A stretch of 64,000 nucleotides of DNA from Fennellomyces sp. T-0311 (GCA_025266875.1 JALLLT010000024.1:310001-374000), one strand, 5' to 3'; counted from the stretch's first letter, positions 21,887 through 34,761 are shown. The notes: generated by a model from the letters alone, not told the origin. Program-made: numbers and translations.

Positions 21887-24869
21887 AAATGTGTTCACAT
21901 TTCCCCGCAAAGTAACGATACACAGGAAAGCTGACTTTTATTCAGCTTACATACGAATCGTACAGGAAAAATAGTCCAAACCAATCACTTTTGCTCATAT
22001 TCTCGATGATTTCTTGCGGTCAACCCGAACTTCAACTGTTCAGTTACATAAAATGACAATAGAAAGTTCATTATAGACGATCGGCCAAAGTATGCCCAGC
22101 CGTATTTACATAAATAAATGTATAAGAACTCAACAAGACGCACGACACAGTTAGTCAGAAACTTTACAGTAACAGGAGCGTTAGTCATGCGCTTGCTAGG
22201 CATTTGCTAAGCATTCACATCGACGTATCGGATGAACAAGTGCATTTTAGTCATTTCTCACGGCAGTTTCTCCCTGCTCGGAAAGAAATGGATAAAGTTT
22301 AATATGTACAAGCGTGTTTCTCTGTGGTGGCACATTCGTCATGTTATCGAACCAAAATCTTTTCTGTATACTACGAGGAAGAGTCGGATAAAAGTATTAA
22401 TAGGCAAATAACACCGCATATGAAGGTGAAAAACACCTATAGTGGAATACCAAATGAATAAACATGCACATGCTTCACCTCATGCCAAAAGAATGTCTAC
22501 TCACCCACCACTTACAGCAATACTTTATCCGCGATTTCCATCAGTGAAATTTGTATTATCACACTCTGTTCGATCGATCACTGCTCCACACCACCAGCGC
22601 GTGATAGGTAACATAATTAGGTATATCAGTGACGAATGTTTCATAATGAGACGTTTCGGGGTTACCATTACATTTTCTTGATGAGGAAAAAATATAATAT
22701 TTGATGCGGCCTGTCACACTAATTGTATGTTACGTAAGGATACTAACCAAGCAATGGAGTTTAGCCAAAGAAGGTGAAGTCTAAGTAGTTTGTAAATTTC
22801 TTTTTGATATCATCTATTGCTGAACATGTTGGTTTACAAGAAGTATGGATTGGATTGAACCTTCTTTTTCAATATACGCGATAAATGATGAAGATTACAG
22901 ATATATAGAGGCAGAAACAGGTTTTATGATTTTCAATCTCTTTGTTGTACTACACAGGATCTCAATAAACGCTAACTACCTTGGAGCACCGTTAGATTTA
23001 CAAGTGAACACCAAAGTTTTGTGCTAAAATTAAACACCCTGGCGAACAAAAGGGGTCCCCAGGGATCGTGCAGTATACCTGCAACAATAGACGAAGAAAA
23101 ATTAAGTCGGTTTCTAGTGACTAAATTATTTGGCTCTAACACAAAAAAACTATAGCATGGATTCTCAGAGCCGCGTTTCAATTATATGGCACCATCAGTG
23201 TGTGAAATCGGTACCTCCTTCGACAATGACCTCACAGTTTTCTATCTTTTTTCAACCCAACATGAACAGATGATGTTTTATCCAGTGGATAGTCATCATT
23301 CTGGGCAATAATGGTATAGATCCCATATTCATTAATTTATTTTTCAAAAATTTCCGGCTCTCATTTCAACCATGTGAAAAAGGACACTTTGTATGCACTG
23401 ATAGCCATCTATATGATTGGTATGATCTGTACAATCCACGAGGAACTTCAGTTATATAGGAGTCTTTTTGGAGTTTTATGAATGTCATTGTTTCACGAGC
23501 GTGAATTGGTGTGAATACGGGAATAAGAGACGCCGACGACCTGATCTTCACCAGTATTTAATGCGCGGTTTACTTGTACCATAATCTTCACCTCGCTTAC
23601 TACGTTCGTGAAAACACTGTCAAACATGATCTTCAGTATGTCTACTGTACTTTTGATTGGGATACGCAATTACAAAATATACTTATTCAAAAGCTATGCG
23701 GAAGGCAGCTTGAGTATGTCGCCTTCATAAAGTTCTTAAATTCACATTTGACATACTGATCGAACCCTCTACATAACGTTACGTCGTGACTTGTCCCCTA
23801 AGGTTCACAGCGGCAGTACCATGACTCTCCCACTACACATTTTACCATTCATTTTGAGTAACGAGATTTTTAATTGTATGACACCGCCTTGCTTTGAATA
23901 TCTCTTTCCAATATTCAGGCTAGAGCCCTGTTACTTAAGCTTATCTTTTGCTATAAATACTGAACGATAACTACCTAGTGTATAGCTCTTAATGAGCTGT
24001 GTACCAAATGACTCAATAATAGAGCTTCTAGGATAAAGATGGAGTCAGAATATGTTCGCTGAAACCTCAAGATACATAACTTTTGTGAAACTGGATGGGA
24101 TCCCTCTGTTGAATCACACTAATGTGATAGAAAATGGTGTCAGAAAATGGTACCGAATTGGGAGCGAAAACAGTCGCTCGAACGGATGGGTATATTAATA
24201 TGATTAAATAAAATGATATTACTACTACATCACATATCCGAGAGTAACAGTGCGTGTCAACTCTTTTTAAAAGGCTTTATAGAGAAATTCGCTCAAAATC
24301 AACCACGTTCTTTCATCAAGCTCCTGTGAAATGACACTTTCTTTGATGAGTTCTTCCGAGATTTGAGAATGCCTGCTAGTTAAAAGTGTTTCAAAACGCA
24401 CTTGCCGCAAAAAGCGTCAACAAGAAAAGGAACGCGTGAAAAAGATCCATTGCTAGTTGCAATATTGAGATCAGCAAAAATACGCACACTAACATCCCGG
24501 CAGTGACATGCGTACTGACATATCAAAGAACAACACCCGCCCTATTCAGTTTAGACTTATGGCTACTGGTTAAGGCTGCTTTGCACCGATAATAATTATG
24601 ATTAACCTTCGAAATTGATAGCGCCGAAGACTTACACTATACTAACTCACTGACAACCAACTGCTACAATCTTCAACACGGTACGAGTAAATCGTATCAA
24701 CTCTGATATGGCGTGCTGCAACACTTGATTCTTAGCAATAACGGGTGGCTCGGCAAGTAACGTACTCAGAATGCACGCATGATATTCAGGAATGCCATGT
24801 CTCCACTGATTTTACGGGCATCAGTCACCAACCCCGAACCGACTTTTTTTTTCTGTCGAACGAAGCAAA
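21887..24869. other. 3-kb gene-poor AT-rich region
   Basis: Only short frames without motifs occur. A 72-codon minus frame (21985-22203) next to the transposon end has no recognisable family. No inverted terminal repeats or RNA genes were recognised. The last 100 bp are upstream of DRG2 and T-rich just before its ATG. Confidence 0.5.
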
Positions 24870-26368
24870 ATGGGCATTCTCGAAAAGATCCAGGACATTG
24901 AAAATGAAATCAAGCGAACACAAAAGAACAAGGGTTGGTATCGTTGTGCTTTGGTGAAAGCAAGCACTAACGGTCTCCATTAGCTACGGAATACCATCTT
25001 GGTCTGCTGAAGGCCAAACTAGCCAAGTACCGTGTCCAGCTCATTGAAGGATCGAAAACAAAATCCGAAAAGGTATATTACCTCCTGGCCAAAAAAAAAA
25101 CCTAGAAAACTCCTGCATGTATGTATGTACGTGGCTCATACAATGGCTCCTAGGGAGAAGGGTTCGATGTAATGAAATCGGGTGATGCACGTGTGGTCAT
25201 GATTGGCTTCCCGTCGGTGGGCAAGTCTACGCTGCTATCCAAGCTGACACCCCAAGAATCAATTGCGGCTGCATATGAGTTCACAACATTGACGTGCGTT
25301 CCTGGCAAGTTCAAATACAATGGAGCTCAGATCCAGCTTCTTGATCTACCAGGTATTATCGAAGGAGCTTCTCAGGGCAAGGGTCGTGGTCGGCAAGTCA
25401 TTGCAGTCGCAAGGACGGCCGATATCGTTTTAATGATGCTGGATGCTACAAAGCCCACTCGTCAGCGGTAGGTAGAGTTAGAAGGATGGCAGAATTGAAT
25501 GGAATTAACAGGTTTTTTTTCTTCTTTATAGCGAGTTACTGGAGGCCGAATTGGAAGCAGTCGGCATCCGACTCAACCAGAGCTTCCCGAACGTGTCATT
25601 CAAAATAAAAAAGGCAGGAGGTATTAGCTTCAACGCGACGGTCAAGTTGAATTACCTCGACGCTAAAATGGTGCACAACATTCTCCATGACTACAGTAAG
25701 GAGATCGAGAAGGGGGGATTGATCGGCTAATAAGGAGACCAGCACTCGTCTAACTTGTTGCCGCTTTGCAGAGATCTTCAATGCTGATATTGTTATCCGA
25801 GAGGACATCAACGTCGATCAGTTCATTGATGTTATCTTGGGCGACCGTCGCTACATCCGGTGCATCTACGTGAGTGGGCAATATATGGCCAAGGATGGTT
25901 AAAGCTAACAACCGACGTGTACGTAGTGCTATAATAAGGTTGATCAAATTACAATGGAGGAGCTGGACCGATTAGCACATGAACCGGATTCCGTGGTCGT
26001 ATCTTGTGAGCAAGATCTCAACATGGACTATCTTGTCGAATGTATCTGGAAGAAGCTTAATCTGATGCGTGTATACACCAAGAGAAGAGGAGAATACCCA
26101 GATTTTGATGATAGTCTGATCGTCCGTAACGGTGCTACTGTCGAGCATGTGTGTCATGCTATCCATCGGTCTCTTGCCGAAAGCTTCCGTTATGCCTTGG
26201 TCTGGGTACGTTGATTCTGGCTCCTTGGATGGCGTCCTACCTCCTGTATAGCGTTATTAAAATAACTTTAACTTTGTCCAGGGCACTTCCACCAAGCACA
26301 ACCCACAACGTGTCGGTATCAATCATCAAGTGCATGACGAGGATGTTATTCAGGTGGTGAAAAAGTAA
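24870..26368 (+). CDS. DRG2: Developmentally regulated GTP-binding protein 2
   Basis: Predicted 364 residues, the same length as human DRG2 (yeast Rbg2). Exons: 24870-24933, 24984-25072, 25154-25467, 25532-25695, 25772-25869, 25927-26205, 26282-26368. The N-terminus MGILEKI and [17 protein letters not shown] distinguishes DRG2 from DRG1. The G1 P-loop GFPSVGKST is at about 69-77, with G3 DLPG, G4 NKVD, and an HTH/S5D2L insert. The C-terminal TGS domain ends DVIQVVKK. It is a translation-associated GTPase that works with a DFRP2/Gir2-type partner on ribosomes. Intron 1 uses an unusual GTTGGT donor but has a good CTAAC branch site. All frames join cleanly. Confidence 0.97.
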
Positions 26369-26634
26369 TAGAAGTGGATCATAAAGATATCATCTGATCC
26401 TTCCCAGGGGCCGTATGAGGTTACCAGGAGGATTGATAGTGATGAATCCTTTTTTTTAGCCGTAAACTAAGGGCATTTTTTACTTTCAGAAACAAAAAAG
26501 TGTATCATAGATAAAAATATTATCGACCATTATTAAAAACATTACTTAAATGAAGAGATGAGAACAAAGGTGAACATCAAGTTAGAGGATTATAAGTACT
26601 TTATGACAAAAACCGAACTGCATTGTAAGTCCAG

Positions 26635-27685
26635 TTATGGCGCGAGTTCGGAAAGGACAACGACTTCTTGATGCTGCTTGATTTCAAGCTTCATTGGCTT
26701 GTCGCCATTCTGTCCTCGCTGCATGGCCTTGACTGTGCACTGCATTTCCGAGGGATGGGTAGCCACTAAAAAGTGGAACAAGGATAAGTCTACCGACGCA
26801 ATAAAAAAAAGGATCATCTAATAACTTACCCCAATGGACAACGCATACAACAATGGTAATATCCTAATTTATCAACAAGAGATCAGTACGACGCTAAATT
26901 GCCGGGTGTCTTTTCGATGCTTACGAGCGCACAAATGGTGGATGCAAGCAAACCACGCTCTTGGCCATCAAGGCCAATGAGTACGCAGTAGTTGACAGCT
27001 GCTGTGACCAAGGACACGACGGTGGCAACAGTGCTACGTCGTGCCATGATCCGTAGGGAGGATGCCTGATGGGCAGTTTGTTGAGCGGTGTTCGGGAATG
27101 CGGCGTATTTGATGAAGATGCCGGTGTACAACAGCGAAATAAACGCGTCGTAGGACAAAGTCGCCGCTGATGCTGGGAGCTGATATCCGATCGTGCAATG
27201 GAAAGGAGCCGTTTCATCGACAAGCGCGACACGGAAGATAATCATGAGCACGATCAAAGCGATGTACGGTAACAGCAAGCCCAAGTTGATCAGGTACAGT
27301 GGGGTTCGGAAGCGGGATGCTTTGGGCACGGACGTGATGTAAATCTGAGTAATGTTTGAGCTTTTTGTGGTGCCACATTCAAGGACTGCGTTACCTTTTC
27401 GATAAAGTAAAGATACAACATAATCTTGGCGATATTATAGACCAAAATGCAATTGTACAAGCTAAGAGCGCACGAGATGTAATTGCCGTTGTTGGTGCTG
27501 GTGGCCATACATGCGATGATGTTGAAGGCCCAGGTAGCACCATAAAGAGCTAATAAAACGCCGCGGATGTAGTAGACAGGCCGTTCGATACTGGCGGCTT
27601 TGCGACCAAAGAGGAGCGAGACGGCGGTGATACATCCAACGCTGATGATTTCGGAAATGATTTCGTGGGTGTCGGGTGAATACAT
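26635..27685 (-). CDS. Polytopic (about 7-TM) membrane protein, family unknown
   Basis: Predicted 291 residues. Minus-strand exons: 27685-27395, 27344-26925, 26863-26830, 26765-26635. Hydrophobic segments occur near residues 10-28, 38-58, 72-92, 110-133, 150-170, 195-220 and 236-250, with an extracellular-type short N-terminus and a soluble tail of about 45 residues. The small third exon supplies the last TM (DITIVVCVVHW). The layout recalls a receptor-like 7-TM protein, but no GPCR class motif is visible, so no function is assigned. It is convergent with DRG2, 266 bp apart. An ORF-only reading would stop 14 codons into intron 2. Confidence 0.75.
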
Positions 27686-30600
27686 TTTGTGTGAGCTGCT
27701 ACTGCGCGTGGAAGTTCAGGGGAAAGAAAATGAGGTGAACAGAGGATGATGTCGATGATAGGTATTTATAAAGTCGCTTTTGAAAAGATGATAGGTATAT
27801 GCTGCATATCCAGTTTTTTTTTGGCCCCTCACGCTCCTTTTTTCGCTTGCACGCAAGATAAAAAAAAAGCCAAGTCCAAGGACGCAAAATAAGAGGATGG
27901 AAAAAAGGAGTTAATGAGGTGGGAAAGAGGTAGAAGTGGGTTTGGGTATCAGGGAGACCGATGTATGATGCTGCTATATGTACGATGGCAATGAAAGAAA
28001 AAACAAAAAAGCGGAAAAGAGGAGAGCAAAAAAAAGACGTTGCCTAATCCTTTTTTGATGTGGTACAAAGCGGATTTGGGGGGGGGGCATGCTGTCTCAC
28101 AAAGCCAAGTCAGTGCATTCTTGTATACTCGTACCCACACACAAAAAAACAACCTATTGTCCAAGCACTGCACATGTACATAGCAGTCAAACACAGCACT
28201 TTAATGAATTGCATCATTTATTTTACTTATCAAAGGGTTCTTGATTTCTTCGTTACCTCGTGTAACCTTGTAAAGAGTCTAGGTTGTGGACGCATGCACC
28301 GCCCAATTTTAAGATTCCCATGGAAGCCATGCCGATCTGTATACATAGCTCCGCGCTCACAAACACATCTTTAAAAGACTTTTTCCAAGCCTTGCCAATT
28401 AGGAGTAGCCCTTCTGCAGCCGATGTTCGTCGCCCTTGAATTCTCCCTCAACGGGCGGTAGGGTGAAAAAAATAAGGAAACCAAACAGAGTTTCGACGCG
28501 GCTGTGACGTGTTTGTTGAGGAGAGACAAAAAAATGTCGATCATTACCATGATTGCCTAGTGGTTGCAAGTGGAACTGAAACCAATATAATTGTGTAGCA
28601 AAACATTCCCTCTCTCCGAAAACTTCTTTGCTTTGAGACTTCTCGATCCTTTCAGAGCATTCTTAATCAGAAGAGTCGGGTTTCATTTTTATCGCCGCTT
28701 TCTGCAAAATATGTTTGACCTGCAAGGTTACATGATCTGAGCATGTCTTGTTACTCCGTCGTTAGGCTAGCCCATAAATATACTTTTACCAAATCTTTGG
28801 CACAGTTGCAATATTTGTGACACCTAAAAGTGACAGCCTGACGACCATGAGGCATCATGGCGTATGTCATTGATCATGCGCTTACCATTAACTGTAAAAT
28901 TGAGCCACGTCTCCCGATACATATTAAGCTTTTATTTGAAAATTGATTTGTCAACGAAGTAAATACGTTTATCTGACCCAAATAAAGCGCCAATTATGAT
29001 CAAAAACATGTCCAAAGCTTCAATTGACTTTTGGCTGCATCATTATTGTACTCAACCATTTTTCGCGAATGTAGTTTTTATCTGAGAACACGCAAAGCGA
29101 GCATACATATCCATGCTGTCTGTAAAAGTCCCATGCAGCAATCTCAACTACTCTTGGTTGCCGAAAATATCTTCACAGCATTTTTCATAGTACGTTTAAA
29201 TGACTCATTGCTATTTATATTCAAAGCTTTATATATCATCGATTAACCGGTGTAGATGTTATTATAGAAGTAAGAAGTACGTAACGCAGTAATAGCACAT
29301 ACAGCAAACGAAAGCAGAGAGTATTTGGCATCAATGCCTCCGAAAGAAAGTCCAGGTACGTAGCTCACCTCTACAGGCACAATCTTCGTAACATCTACTT
29401 TCACCTTCACACGAAAGCCCACCAGGTCTAGACTACCGGTTTTAAGAACACACTATTGCGTTTCCTAAGGAAGGCCCTGCAGACACCCCTCAGGATACTT
29501 AGTTTTATTCACATTAGAAGGTTTCACAGTGTATAGACTTTATTGTTCGGAGAAAAGCGGATGGCGCCATCCATCCGCCTAGCCTCCAAAAATATTACAA
29601 TGGTTGTGTAGAGCACATTCGACGCTACTCAAATCATCCAAATATATTTTAGATGATAGACCACAGTCTTCAAGTAATCAAGTTGAGTTCATCCAACGAT
29701 AAGATCAGAAATCGAAAATATGAACTAAAGGTAACATAAACACAAAAGGTTATACCTCAGCCATCTTTGGCGCGCCCCATTATTTCCTTCTGCAAAGTTG
29801 ACATTTGCGCATCATAATGCGCAGAGCGCAAATAGGTACTTAGATACTGTCATGAGGGATCTCAAAACACGTAACATTTTTTAGCCAGTGCATTGATAGA
29901 CTTCTGGTAAAAGTACTGATGCAAACATACAACGTGCTTGGAGGCTATGCATGACATCACATGACAACAGAATATACAAGAACTTACAATGAAACTGTGT
30001 GTATCCTCTTTTCTCCTTATTACATTTTGATGTGGAACGCAGAACCGTAATTATAGAAACGGTACGGTCTCCTAAGAAAATAAAGTTCTGCCGTGGGGTT
30101 CCGGAGACGTCCGAATGTAGGTGGTGGTAGTTTGATAAAGGCCATTTGTCGAAGGCGAGCTTTTCATGATCATGATAAACAATCAGTGTTCTGGGAATCT
30201 TGAGCACTCAAATACATGTCTTTTCTTAGATATGAACCAGAAAAGATTGAGGTTATGCGTACTGTTCGCTTTCCTTTAATCCGGGAGAAACTTTTTGCTA
30301 TATAGTTTTAATATAACTGATAAGATAGCACTTACCTATTCAGTATCCACCTTTGATCGGTACGACGATCACAATGACATACTTTAAATGCACCATGTAA
30401 GACTGTTTACGAGAAGATAGTTAAACCTTGGTCATATAATCTTAATACTTCTGCTTGTTAGCTGAGATACGAAGGCGTCGCAACCAACAAGAGAACCAGG
30501 GCAATGGGTCCCCAGGATTGATACGTATGAAATAATCGCGACCTTAACGTTGTTGATAGCTCAGAGATAAAGGCTTTCCTAGTTTTGATGGTACCAAAGC

Positions 30601-31333
30601 ACTGGAATTTAATATCCCAAGGTGGATCATGTCTGTGACATGAGCCTTATTGCAACCTTTTCCTCCCTTTTGCCTTAATACATCCTAAATTCACTATACT
30701 ACTACTGTCCTTTACGCATTATCTAAATTATCCTGCTGAATCGTTTTAATGTCTGTCAGTGAGTTCAACATGCACGTGGTTAGGCACACTGCGTATTAGA
30801 ACGCGTTGATGCAAGGCGCATTTCAGGCACTTATAGAATACTTTATTCTCTTGATGTTTCTCCTTGGTCGGATGATCTTCATGGGCTGACGATCGTCTTC
30901 GTTGACCTATCAACCATTCCTAGGAAGCAAATCTAGAAGTTATTATCTAATGTACTGGCCTAATTGCAGTGATAAATGCTATATATCCAGGTGCTGTTTT
31001 ATTATGTTTATTATATAAATGTAGCGCATCCCTTCGTAGTAAATGTTAGTTTGACCTGTTTGCTCTACTAATTTGGATAGGCTTTCCGTTTTATGGTCAT
31101 GTTTCATAGGAGATAGAATCAATCTGTCCCATACTCCTGCATTTGGAAAGTGACATATGAGTGCAGAACATTGCTGTGAAGAAAAAGATATAAATAAGAA
31201 GTTGTCGTCACTTTTCTCACGGTTTTAGTAACAGAAATATTCAAACCTTCACTGTATGTATGGACGAATTAAAGACTATACTTCTCTATCTTTTCTAACA
31301 TACTTTAGATTCATTTTTTCTTATTCTAATAAT
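27686..31333. other. 3.6-kb gene-poor region
   Basis: The first 300 bp contain the upstream region of the membrane-protein gene and several A- and T-runs; a run of nine Gs lies near 28079-28088. A minus-strand frame at 29881-30207 looks partly coding but lacks an ATG. Near 31186 GATATAAATAAG is a plausible TATA box for the peptide gene at 31334. Nothing else is supported. Confidence 0.5.
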
Positions 31334-31555
31334 ATGATCAGTCTCTCTTTCAAGAATATCGCACTTTTCTCCATGTTTCTGGCTTTCTACATACTTGGAG
31401 GTGTCTCGGCTGATGGCTGTGCAGGTCAAGGACAGCAATGTGAATCCAATCCGTTCACATCCCCTGACAGGTTTTGTTGCAAAGGCTACATATGCCATCC
31501 ACAACACGGTATATGCGTTTATCCCGAACATCCGAATCATCGCAATCATAATTAG
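31334..31555 (+). CDS. Small secreted cysteine-rich peptide with knottin-like spacing
   Basis: 73 residues starting at the Met of MISLSFKN. A signal peptide of about 26 residues ends GGVSA. The mature part has six cysteines in the order C-x6-C-x11-C-C-x4-C-x6-C, the C-C-CC-C-C arrangement of inhibitor cystine knots, then a His/Asn/Pro tail. A TATA-like box lies about 150 nt upstream. Such fungal peptides can be effectors, antimicrobials or inhibitors; none can be assigned here. An in-frame Met 26 codons earlier exists, but would bury the signal peptide. Confidence 0.7.
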   Translation: MISLSFKNIALFSMFLAFYILGGVSADGCAGQGQQCESNPFTSPDRFCCKGYICHPQHGICVYPEHPNHRNHN

Positions 31556-32439
31556 TTTATCTCTTTGTACTTAAAAAATAATAAACATGTTAATAATAAG
31601 CTAGCTAGCAGGAACATACAAAGCAACAAATGGAAAGATGTACGCAGTTACAACTAATGATCTTGGATTAATCTGTCTCGTTCAGTTACTTACACTAATA
31701 ATGTATACTGCGTTTACGCTAATTATTGGAAGACGCTTTTGTTTGCGGATCTTGGTATGCGCTTATTGCCTGTAATATTTGCGCCGCCCAGTCATATCTA
31801 CACAATGAAGACGGAAACATTATGAAAACTGCTTACTCTTGTAATCATTTGTTTGAATTTGTATCCATTTTATCGTACGACTGGTTTCTTTGAACCGCAG
31901 GTCTCCTTATACTTAAAGTTAACCAGCGTTTGGCCGTCCCTGGAAATGGAAATTATGATTGGAGCAGAATGATTTGTTTGTTATACTACCATAACAAGAA
32001 ATACAATATGCATATACAGAAACAAGTTATGCACAAAGGCGTAGAGGGGCATTTGTGCCAAATTTAGCTCAGCCATCATTTGGGAGTATGGGGTCTTAAA
32101 AGCTTTAGAAAATAACTAACCAGTGTGAAGATATACACACGTCACAAGTGAGGACAATTCGACCCGACAGAAAATCTACACAGAAAGTGCTATAAGTGCA
32201 TATGTCATTGAAAAGAAAGGATCATAAGAAATATAGACCTATCACCATGACAACACGAATTACGCACAGTATATAGAAAGTAAAACTTTATTTATTAAGA
32301 ATGAATGGCTTGCGATGGACCATCCGTTTTTGCTCGGTAGGTATAAAATAACAATAGCATTTGACTACACCACAGGGACTTTAATTAAGCGCTCTCTCTT
32401 TTAAGGAAAAAGCTGTGCTGTAGCAAAGGCAATTCAGTT
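31556..32439. other. Intergenic, AT-rich
   Basis: Nothing is supported after the peptide gene's 3' end (AATAATAAACATG near 31577 could act in polyadenylation). Confidence 0.4.
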
Positions 32440-32564
32440 TCAGGTAGGTGTACAGTTGTGACACAAGTAACCGTGCGTTGTCTTGTGGAATGCAAACTTG
32501 TGACTTCCTTCGGCCATCACCTTCTTACCACCGTAATGCTTGCCTTTAAAAGCAGTACAGAATG
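32440..32564 (-). CDS. Possible terminal exon of a small Cys/His-rich protein
   Basis: After a TTTTTAG acceptor-like site, a minus-strand frame encodes 41 residues containing FCTAFKGKHYGGKK and HGYLCHNC before TGA. Its composition (three Cys, several His, Gly and Lys) looks coding. No upstream exon is found, and a foldback element (32612-32721) lies just upstream. It may be the remnant of a disrupted secreted-peptide gene. Confidence 0.25.
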
Positions 32565-32611
32565 CTAAAAACGATAAAATAATGGCTCCAAGGAGAGAAA
32601 GGCTGGATTAT

Positions 32612-32721
32612 CACCGTAAAAAATCCTAGCTTAACGTAGCACGACAGTATTATAAAATTATAGAAAAGCTTGTAAAATCCTGTGAAAACTGCCATTTTAC
32701 AAGAAAATTTTTTTTACGGTG
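32612..32721. mobile_element. 110-bp foldback element
   Basis: Ends are CACCGTAAAAAA and its inverse, flanked by TAT on both sides. A second inverted pair (CTTGTAAAAT at 32669 and ATTTTACAAG at 32694) lies inside. The whole segment can fold into a hairpin. No coding capacity; superfamily unknown. Confidence 0.6.
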
Positions 32722-33651
32722 TATTACTACGAATATGGTCTCAGATGAAAAATTCCGGTTATCAAGTGATGTATCTATCGATGTCAAAAACTGATCACAA
32801 GGCGTCAAAGGTGGTCGCGGTGTGGGATAGAATCCGCTTCACGCAGGTCCGAAGTTTGCAACACGGGAGTTTGGAAGAGTAAAAGCGATACTGCGAGCAG
32901 TGCCGAACCATCAGCCAAGAGGAACGCAACTCCTCGATCATCCACTCTTAGCCGCTCAATCAATCCTTAGCTGCGAAGCTGCTAAGTGTCCAGTTATCAG
33001 TACCAAGAAGATTTATCCAGAGTTTAGAAAAAATATAAATATTAGCTGCTCCTGCCAATAAACCGATAACATCTTATCCTCTCTTTTTAAAAAACGATAG
33101 TACCACGGCAAAGTTTTGTCGTTTTGAACAATTTTGACAAGAATATATTACTTTTGCCTCTATTTTTAGTTTTTGGGAGTATAACCAGTTCACACCTAGC
33201 GGTCATTTTGCCCAGAGTTGGTATTCCAGCACATTTCCAAAAACAGCAAAATCAGGAGAGTAGAGAGAAAAGTGCGACAGAGGAACCAAGGTTCATGTCA
33301 AGGATAGTAGAGAGAGGTTTGGGCGTTCCCGAAAATGATTTTTGAGAAGAGCATAAAGGAAATTTGGATCACATTTTCCTAATCGAGACTCCATTTGTGA
33401 GAACTGCTTCTCCAAAGAACTGCCAAAATTGTTCTAGCATAAAAGTGCTTCTACCGTTTATGTACATGTTAATGAGTTGTGTGACCATATATTCTTCTTG
33501 AGTAGAGGTGCTCATCTATATGGCGCCAAGCGGGGCAAGTCAAAAACACAAGTCATCTATATAAAAGGTGGCTCTTTTACCACTCTGCAAATTGGTTTTG
33601 TACTTCATTTTACCTACATTAATTGTATCTCACCTTACTTTTTGTCGCGAT
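32722..33651. other. Intergenic
   Basis: Frames at 32682-32882 and 33124-33345 are open; the second lacks an ATG although it reads like a signal peptide. TATATAAAAGG near 33557-33568 is a plausible TATA box for the frame at 33652. Confidence 0.4.
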
Positions 33652-33931
33652 GATTGAGAATTCCAGAACACAGAATTACGAGCACAATCTGCAAGAATGT
33701 ATACATGACCCGAGTTATCCAGCATCAGTCGAGACAGCCATAGAGGATACTTTGCTAGATGTACAAAGCATTCTCCTTTCACGGGATATATCTTACATTG
33801 ATACAGCTGTATCTAGCAGTAACGACGCCACATCTATGTTTTTTGGGATGCATCCATCCTCACTATTGAGATTCACTGAATCAGCAGCAGGATACGGAAT
33901 CTCTTCTGATCCATTTATATTGAGCATGTAG
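33652..33931 (+). CDS. Hypothetical Ser-rich protein, possibly decayed
   Basis: An ATG (MIENSRTQNYEHN) opens a 93-codon frame after a TATA-like box. The same frame, after the TAG, stays codon-like for about 60 more codons, interrupted by further stops, which suggests erosion of a longer gene. Ser/Ile/Tyr-rich with no recognised domain. Confidence 0.35.
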
Positions 33932-34326
33932 CAACGTATTTGCTCACCATCGTTCTCACATTATACCACACCCCATATTCATTCCGTTCGTTACGCGATT
34001 GTATCAGCTGGTTCAGGGAACAGTAGTCCTTGTCGTATTCCCGACATACATCATCATCCATGGTTACATGCTTTTCCTTAGTCCTCGATTATATCCAATG
34101 TCATTACGACATCAACAACCGTACAGTTATCGACTGCCCTATTTGCTCTTATGTGCAACCTTGATCCGGCTTTACCGATCATGTAAGGCAACTCCGTTAA
34201 CTTGGTCTCAGATCTTCGGTGTCTTCGACAATATGGCAAGATCATATGAGACTCGGCGATAACATGGATCTTTGGGACTATTACACAAAGCATTGGCCTT
34301 CTCCGTCCCGACTCATCATCAGTATA

Positions 34327-34497
34327 CAGTGGTCGCTTTATATAACGATACGATGGTGCAGCCCAAACTTTATCGTTATATCGAATATCGTTATATAAAA
34401 TGGGATTTGGCAGAGATTACCGTTTTGGTGCATCGAGAATTGTATCGTTATATCGAATTATCGTTATACAAAATATCGCTATATAAAGCGGCCACTG
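34327..34497. mobile_element. 171-bp pogo/Tigger-like MITE, copy 1
   Basis: The inverted ends start CAGTGGTCGCTTTATATAAC and TA flanks both sides. The interior repeats the TATCGTTATA motif several times. A second copy in opposite orientation lies at 48974-49145. The CAGT start and 'TATATAACGA' terminal sequence are like pogo-group elements (family assignment by pattern). Confidence 0.9.
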
Positions 34498-34539
34498 TAA
34501 ATAGAAAGCAACTTTCTTCAATAAAACAGAAGCTTAATT

Positions 34540-34761
34540 ATGGTCTCGTCATTCGAAAGCCTTTTCTCGTTAAGCGATACCACAGTCCTTCCAGGATTAC
34601 CTTCAAACCAGGACCCTTACGTTTACTACCCAAGCCGCGGACAGAATTATCAGCATAATCACGAACAAGGCAGTACCGGATCATTACAAAATACTCTGAG
34701 CTTACCTACTGGACATATGATGTTACATCGAAACCTTTCTTCTCCATCTTCAAATACATAG
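34540..34761 (+). CDS. Hypothetical low-complexity protein
   Basis: An ATG-started 73-codon frame (MVSSFESLFSLSDTT) rich in Ser, Pro, Gln and Asn lies directly after the MITE. It may be the 3' part of the eroded locus that begins at 33652. No domain recognised. Confidence 0.3.
   Translation: MVSSFESLFSLSDTTVLPGLPSNQDPYVYYPSRGQNYQHNHEQGSTGSLQNTLSLPTGHMMLHRNLSSPSSNT

Noticed and set aside
21985..22203. 72-codon minus frame beside the CACTG element
   Set aside because: No family, no splice partner, in a region otherwise without genes.
28380..28560. GC-richer patch considered as tRNA or other RNA gene
   Set aside because: No cloverleaf arms or A/B box pair could be drawn.
29881..30207. 108-codon minus frame, partly protein-like
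   Set aside because: It begins with GTG, has no ATG before its last third and no recognised family.
33124..33345. Frame with a signal-peptide-like start
   Set aside because: There is no ATG; it opens with TTG and has no acceptor-supported first exon.
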